DNA from: Deltaproteobacteria bacterium | GTDB lineage: Bacteria > Myxococcota_A > UBA796 > UBA9615 | Length of the DNA stretch: 33,331 nt | Direction: 5' to 3' | Assembly: GCA_002724675.1 (NCBI GenBank) | Contig: PBPL01000150.1 | Span: 1-33,331, forward strand | Shown here: piece by piece, positions 32,399 through 33,331 of the stretch | Position numbering within the stretch: position 1 is the first letter of the stretch | Layout of the letters: each line of letters begins with the position of its first letter | The notes under the pieces: generated by a model | What the model was told of the DNA's origin: nothing | Seen by the model: the letters and a program-made list of their open reading frames with translations, nothing else | Databases searched by the model: none | Translations under genes and position numbers: made by a program

Positions 32399-32911
32399 GT
32401 GATTCGCGATTGCAAGGACTGCGGTGCTGACTACCGTGTCCCAGTTGCTGAACAAGACTGGTGTGCAGCACAGGGTATTTCGTTACCCAGGCGCTGCCCA
32501 ACCTGTCGGGCCGAGCGACGCGGGATCAACGATGAGCGCTGCTCCTGTGCCATTTGCGGCGTTACCTTCGATTATCCAAGGGAATTCGCCTTGCTGGTCG
32601 CGACCCTAGGCCTGCCTGCCCCCCAACGGTGTCCTGCTGGTTGCACTGAAGAGGACGAAGAGCTTGTAGAACCAGCTCTTTCTCCGACAGACCGATCCCT
32701 GGCAGACCTCTGGGGCCAAGTCTACGACCAGCTCGCCCCCGTTGACCAACCCGTGATCCGGAGACTGCCGCGCGAGCCGGAGGAGCTCTTCAAGCCCGAC
32801 ATGGGCAGGAGCAAAGTCGACGATGCTGCCGGGCCACAGTTCGACGACGTCCCGTCACCCGACGCCCTCTTCCAAGGACTAGGCGTTCCATCGGGTAGCA
32901 GCAAGAGTTAG
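32399..32911 (+). CDS. Tandem zinc-ribbon protein, 170 aa
   Basis: GTG 32399 with GGGGAG 5 nt upstream. The first ribbon (about 1-42) has CKDC, then EQDWCAAQGISLPRRCPTC, the layout of the probable zinc-ribbon domain zf-trcl (PF13451): two CxxC pairs with an invariant EQ and a Pro before the second. A second, looser ribbon follows (CSCAICGVTF, PQRCPAGC, about 48-82). The C-terminal half is acidic and disordered-looking. No catalytic domain is present. By family it is a DNA/RNA- or protein-binding accessory protein of unknown role, cytoplasmic. Convergent with gpmI, 9 bp apart. Confidence 0.82.
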   Translation: MIRDCKDCGADYRVPVAEQDWCAAQGISLPRRCPTCRAERRGINDERCSCAICGVTFDYPREFALLVATLGLPAPQRCPAGCTEEDEELVEPALSPTDRSLADLWGQVYDQLAPVDQPVIRRLPREPEELFKPDMGRSKVDDAAGPQFDDVPSPDALFQGLGVPSGSSKS

Positions 32912-32920
32912 CTGAGTACT

Positions 32921-33331
32921 TCAGGGCCGCTCCAGCAAACTCGGCAGGTAGCCCTCTGGAGGCTCGAAACCAAGCAACTCTAGGGCCGTAGCCGCCACAT
33001 TGCCGAGGCTTGCGTTCGGCTGCCTAGCGAGCCGGCGCACACCACCTGGCTCGAACAGAAATAGAGGGACTGCATTGAGGCTATGGGAAGTCAGCGGTGT
33101 GTCGGAATAGACACCTGTGCTGGAGTCCAGCCGAAACATCTGGTCTGCATTCCCATGATCAGCGGTCACCAGCGCTGCACCTCCCAGCCGCTCCACTTCG
33201 GCAAGCAAGCGCCCCAGCCCAGCATCCACCGCCTCCATCGCAGCGATTGTCGCGGCGAGGTCGCCCGTGTGCCCCACCATGTCCCCATTGGCGATGTTGA
33301 CGCGGACGAAGTCCGGGGCGAACCGGTCGAT
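32921..33331 (-). CDS. gpmI: 2,3-bisphosphoglycerate-independent phosphoglycerate mutase, C-terminal part (cut by window end)
   Basis: 137 codons are in the window including the stop; the gene continues past 33331. Seen: VRVNIANGDMVGHTG, a metal-site and substrate segment of the alkaline-phosphatase-like domain, and VTADHGNADQM, the second metal-binding segment, then TSHSLNAVPLFLF, which closes the family fold. GpmI interconverts 3- and 2-phosphoglycerate in glycolysis using manganese. The C-terminus (GFEPPEGYLPSLLERP) is normal. It is convergent with the zinc-ribbon gene. Function is secure although the N-terminal part is not visible. Confidence 0.95.
   Translation of the reverse strand: MDRFAPDFVRVNIANGDMVGHTGDLAATIAAMEAVDAGLGRLLAEVERLGGAALVTADHGNADQMFRLDSSTGVYSDTPLTSHSLNAVPLFLFEPGGVRRLARQPNASLGNVAATALELLGFEPPEGYLPSLLERP

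Overview
The window is GC-rich (roughly 60% by eye) bacterial chromosome. It carries 32 supported protein-coding genes, two of them cut by the window ends, and no tRNA, rRNA, IS element or CRISPR array. The gene content suggests a Gram-negative 'deltaproteobacterial' lineage such as Myxococcota. It includes many lipoproteins with Asp-rich linkers, an OmpA protein with thrombospondin type-3 repeats, vWA and beta-propeller lipoproteins, PilZ and FHA signalling proteins and an NtrC-type sigma54 activator. This placement is inference from gene families only.

Layout. (1) 1-206: start of an Asp-rich lipoprotein on the minus strand. (2) 399-6218, plus strand: a sigma54-dependent response regulator, then four genes at short or negative spacing (outer-membrane barrel, thioredoxin-like lipoprotein, TlpA/ResA-like thioredoxin, second barrel). 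This looks like an envelope redox or secretion operon. (3) 6400-7344: a protein with two NADase-type glycan-binding/discoidin-like domains. (4) 9018-7385, minus: metallophosphoesterase plus a coiled-coil membrane protein. They are divergent from 9128-12995, plus: vWA lipoprotein, lipoprotein, four-TM protein, and a UPF0104/LPG-synthase-like membrane protein. (5) 15011-13011, minus: OmpA/TSP3 protein. A 76-aa plus-strand gene and a minus-strand PilZ gene follow. (6) 19142-16422, minus: three overlapping envelope genes, divergent from an M19 dipeptidase and a lipoprotein on plus. (7) 20799-23862, minus: FHA protein, lipoprotein, antiquitin-like aldehyde dehydrogenase. (8) 24981-23998, minus: a PHM-like copper monooxygenase. 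It is divergent from 25066-26777, plus: an exported protein translationally coupled to a Cas6-like RAMP protein. Two tandem paralogous lipoproteins follow. (9) 28134-29786: small membrane protein (minus), glycosyltransferase 2 and APS kinase (plus), closed by a strong terminator. (10) 31811-29982, minus: a large lipoprotein with a CILP/FAM171-like region and a long structured leader. (11) 32399-32911, plus: tandem zinc-ribbon protein. (12) 33331-32921, minus: C-terminal part of phosphoglycerate mutase GpmI.

The most notable items are: a solitary Cas6-like protein coupled to an exported protein; an apparently intact bacterial PHM-like monooxygenase; an animal-like CILP/FAM171 module in a bacterial lipoprotein; a repeated layout with a TAnnnT box 6-9 nt before a start codon that has no Shine-Dalgarno (probable leaderless mRNAs); and a 12-bp repeat that encodes Ser/Asp/Glu tails on both strands of two convergent genes.
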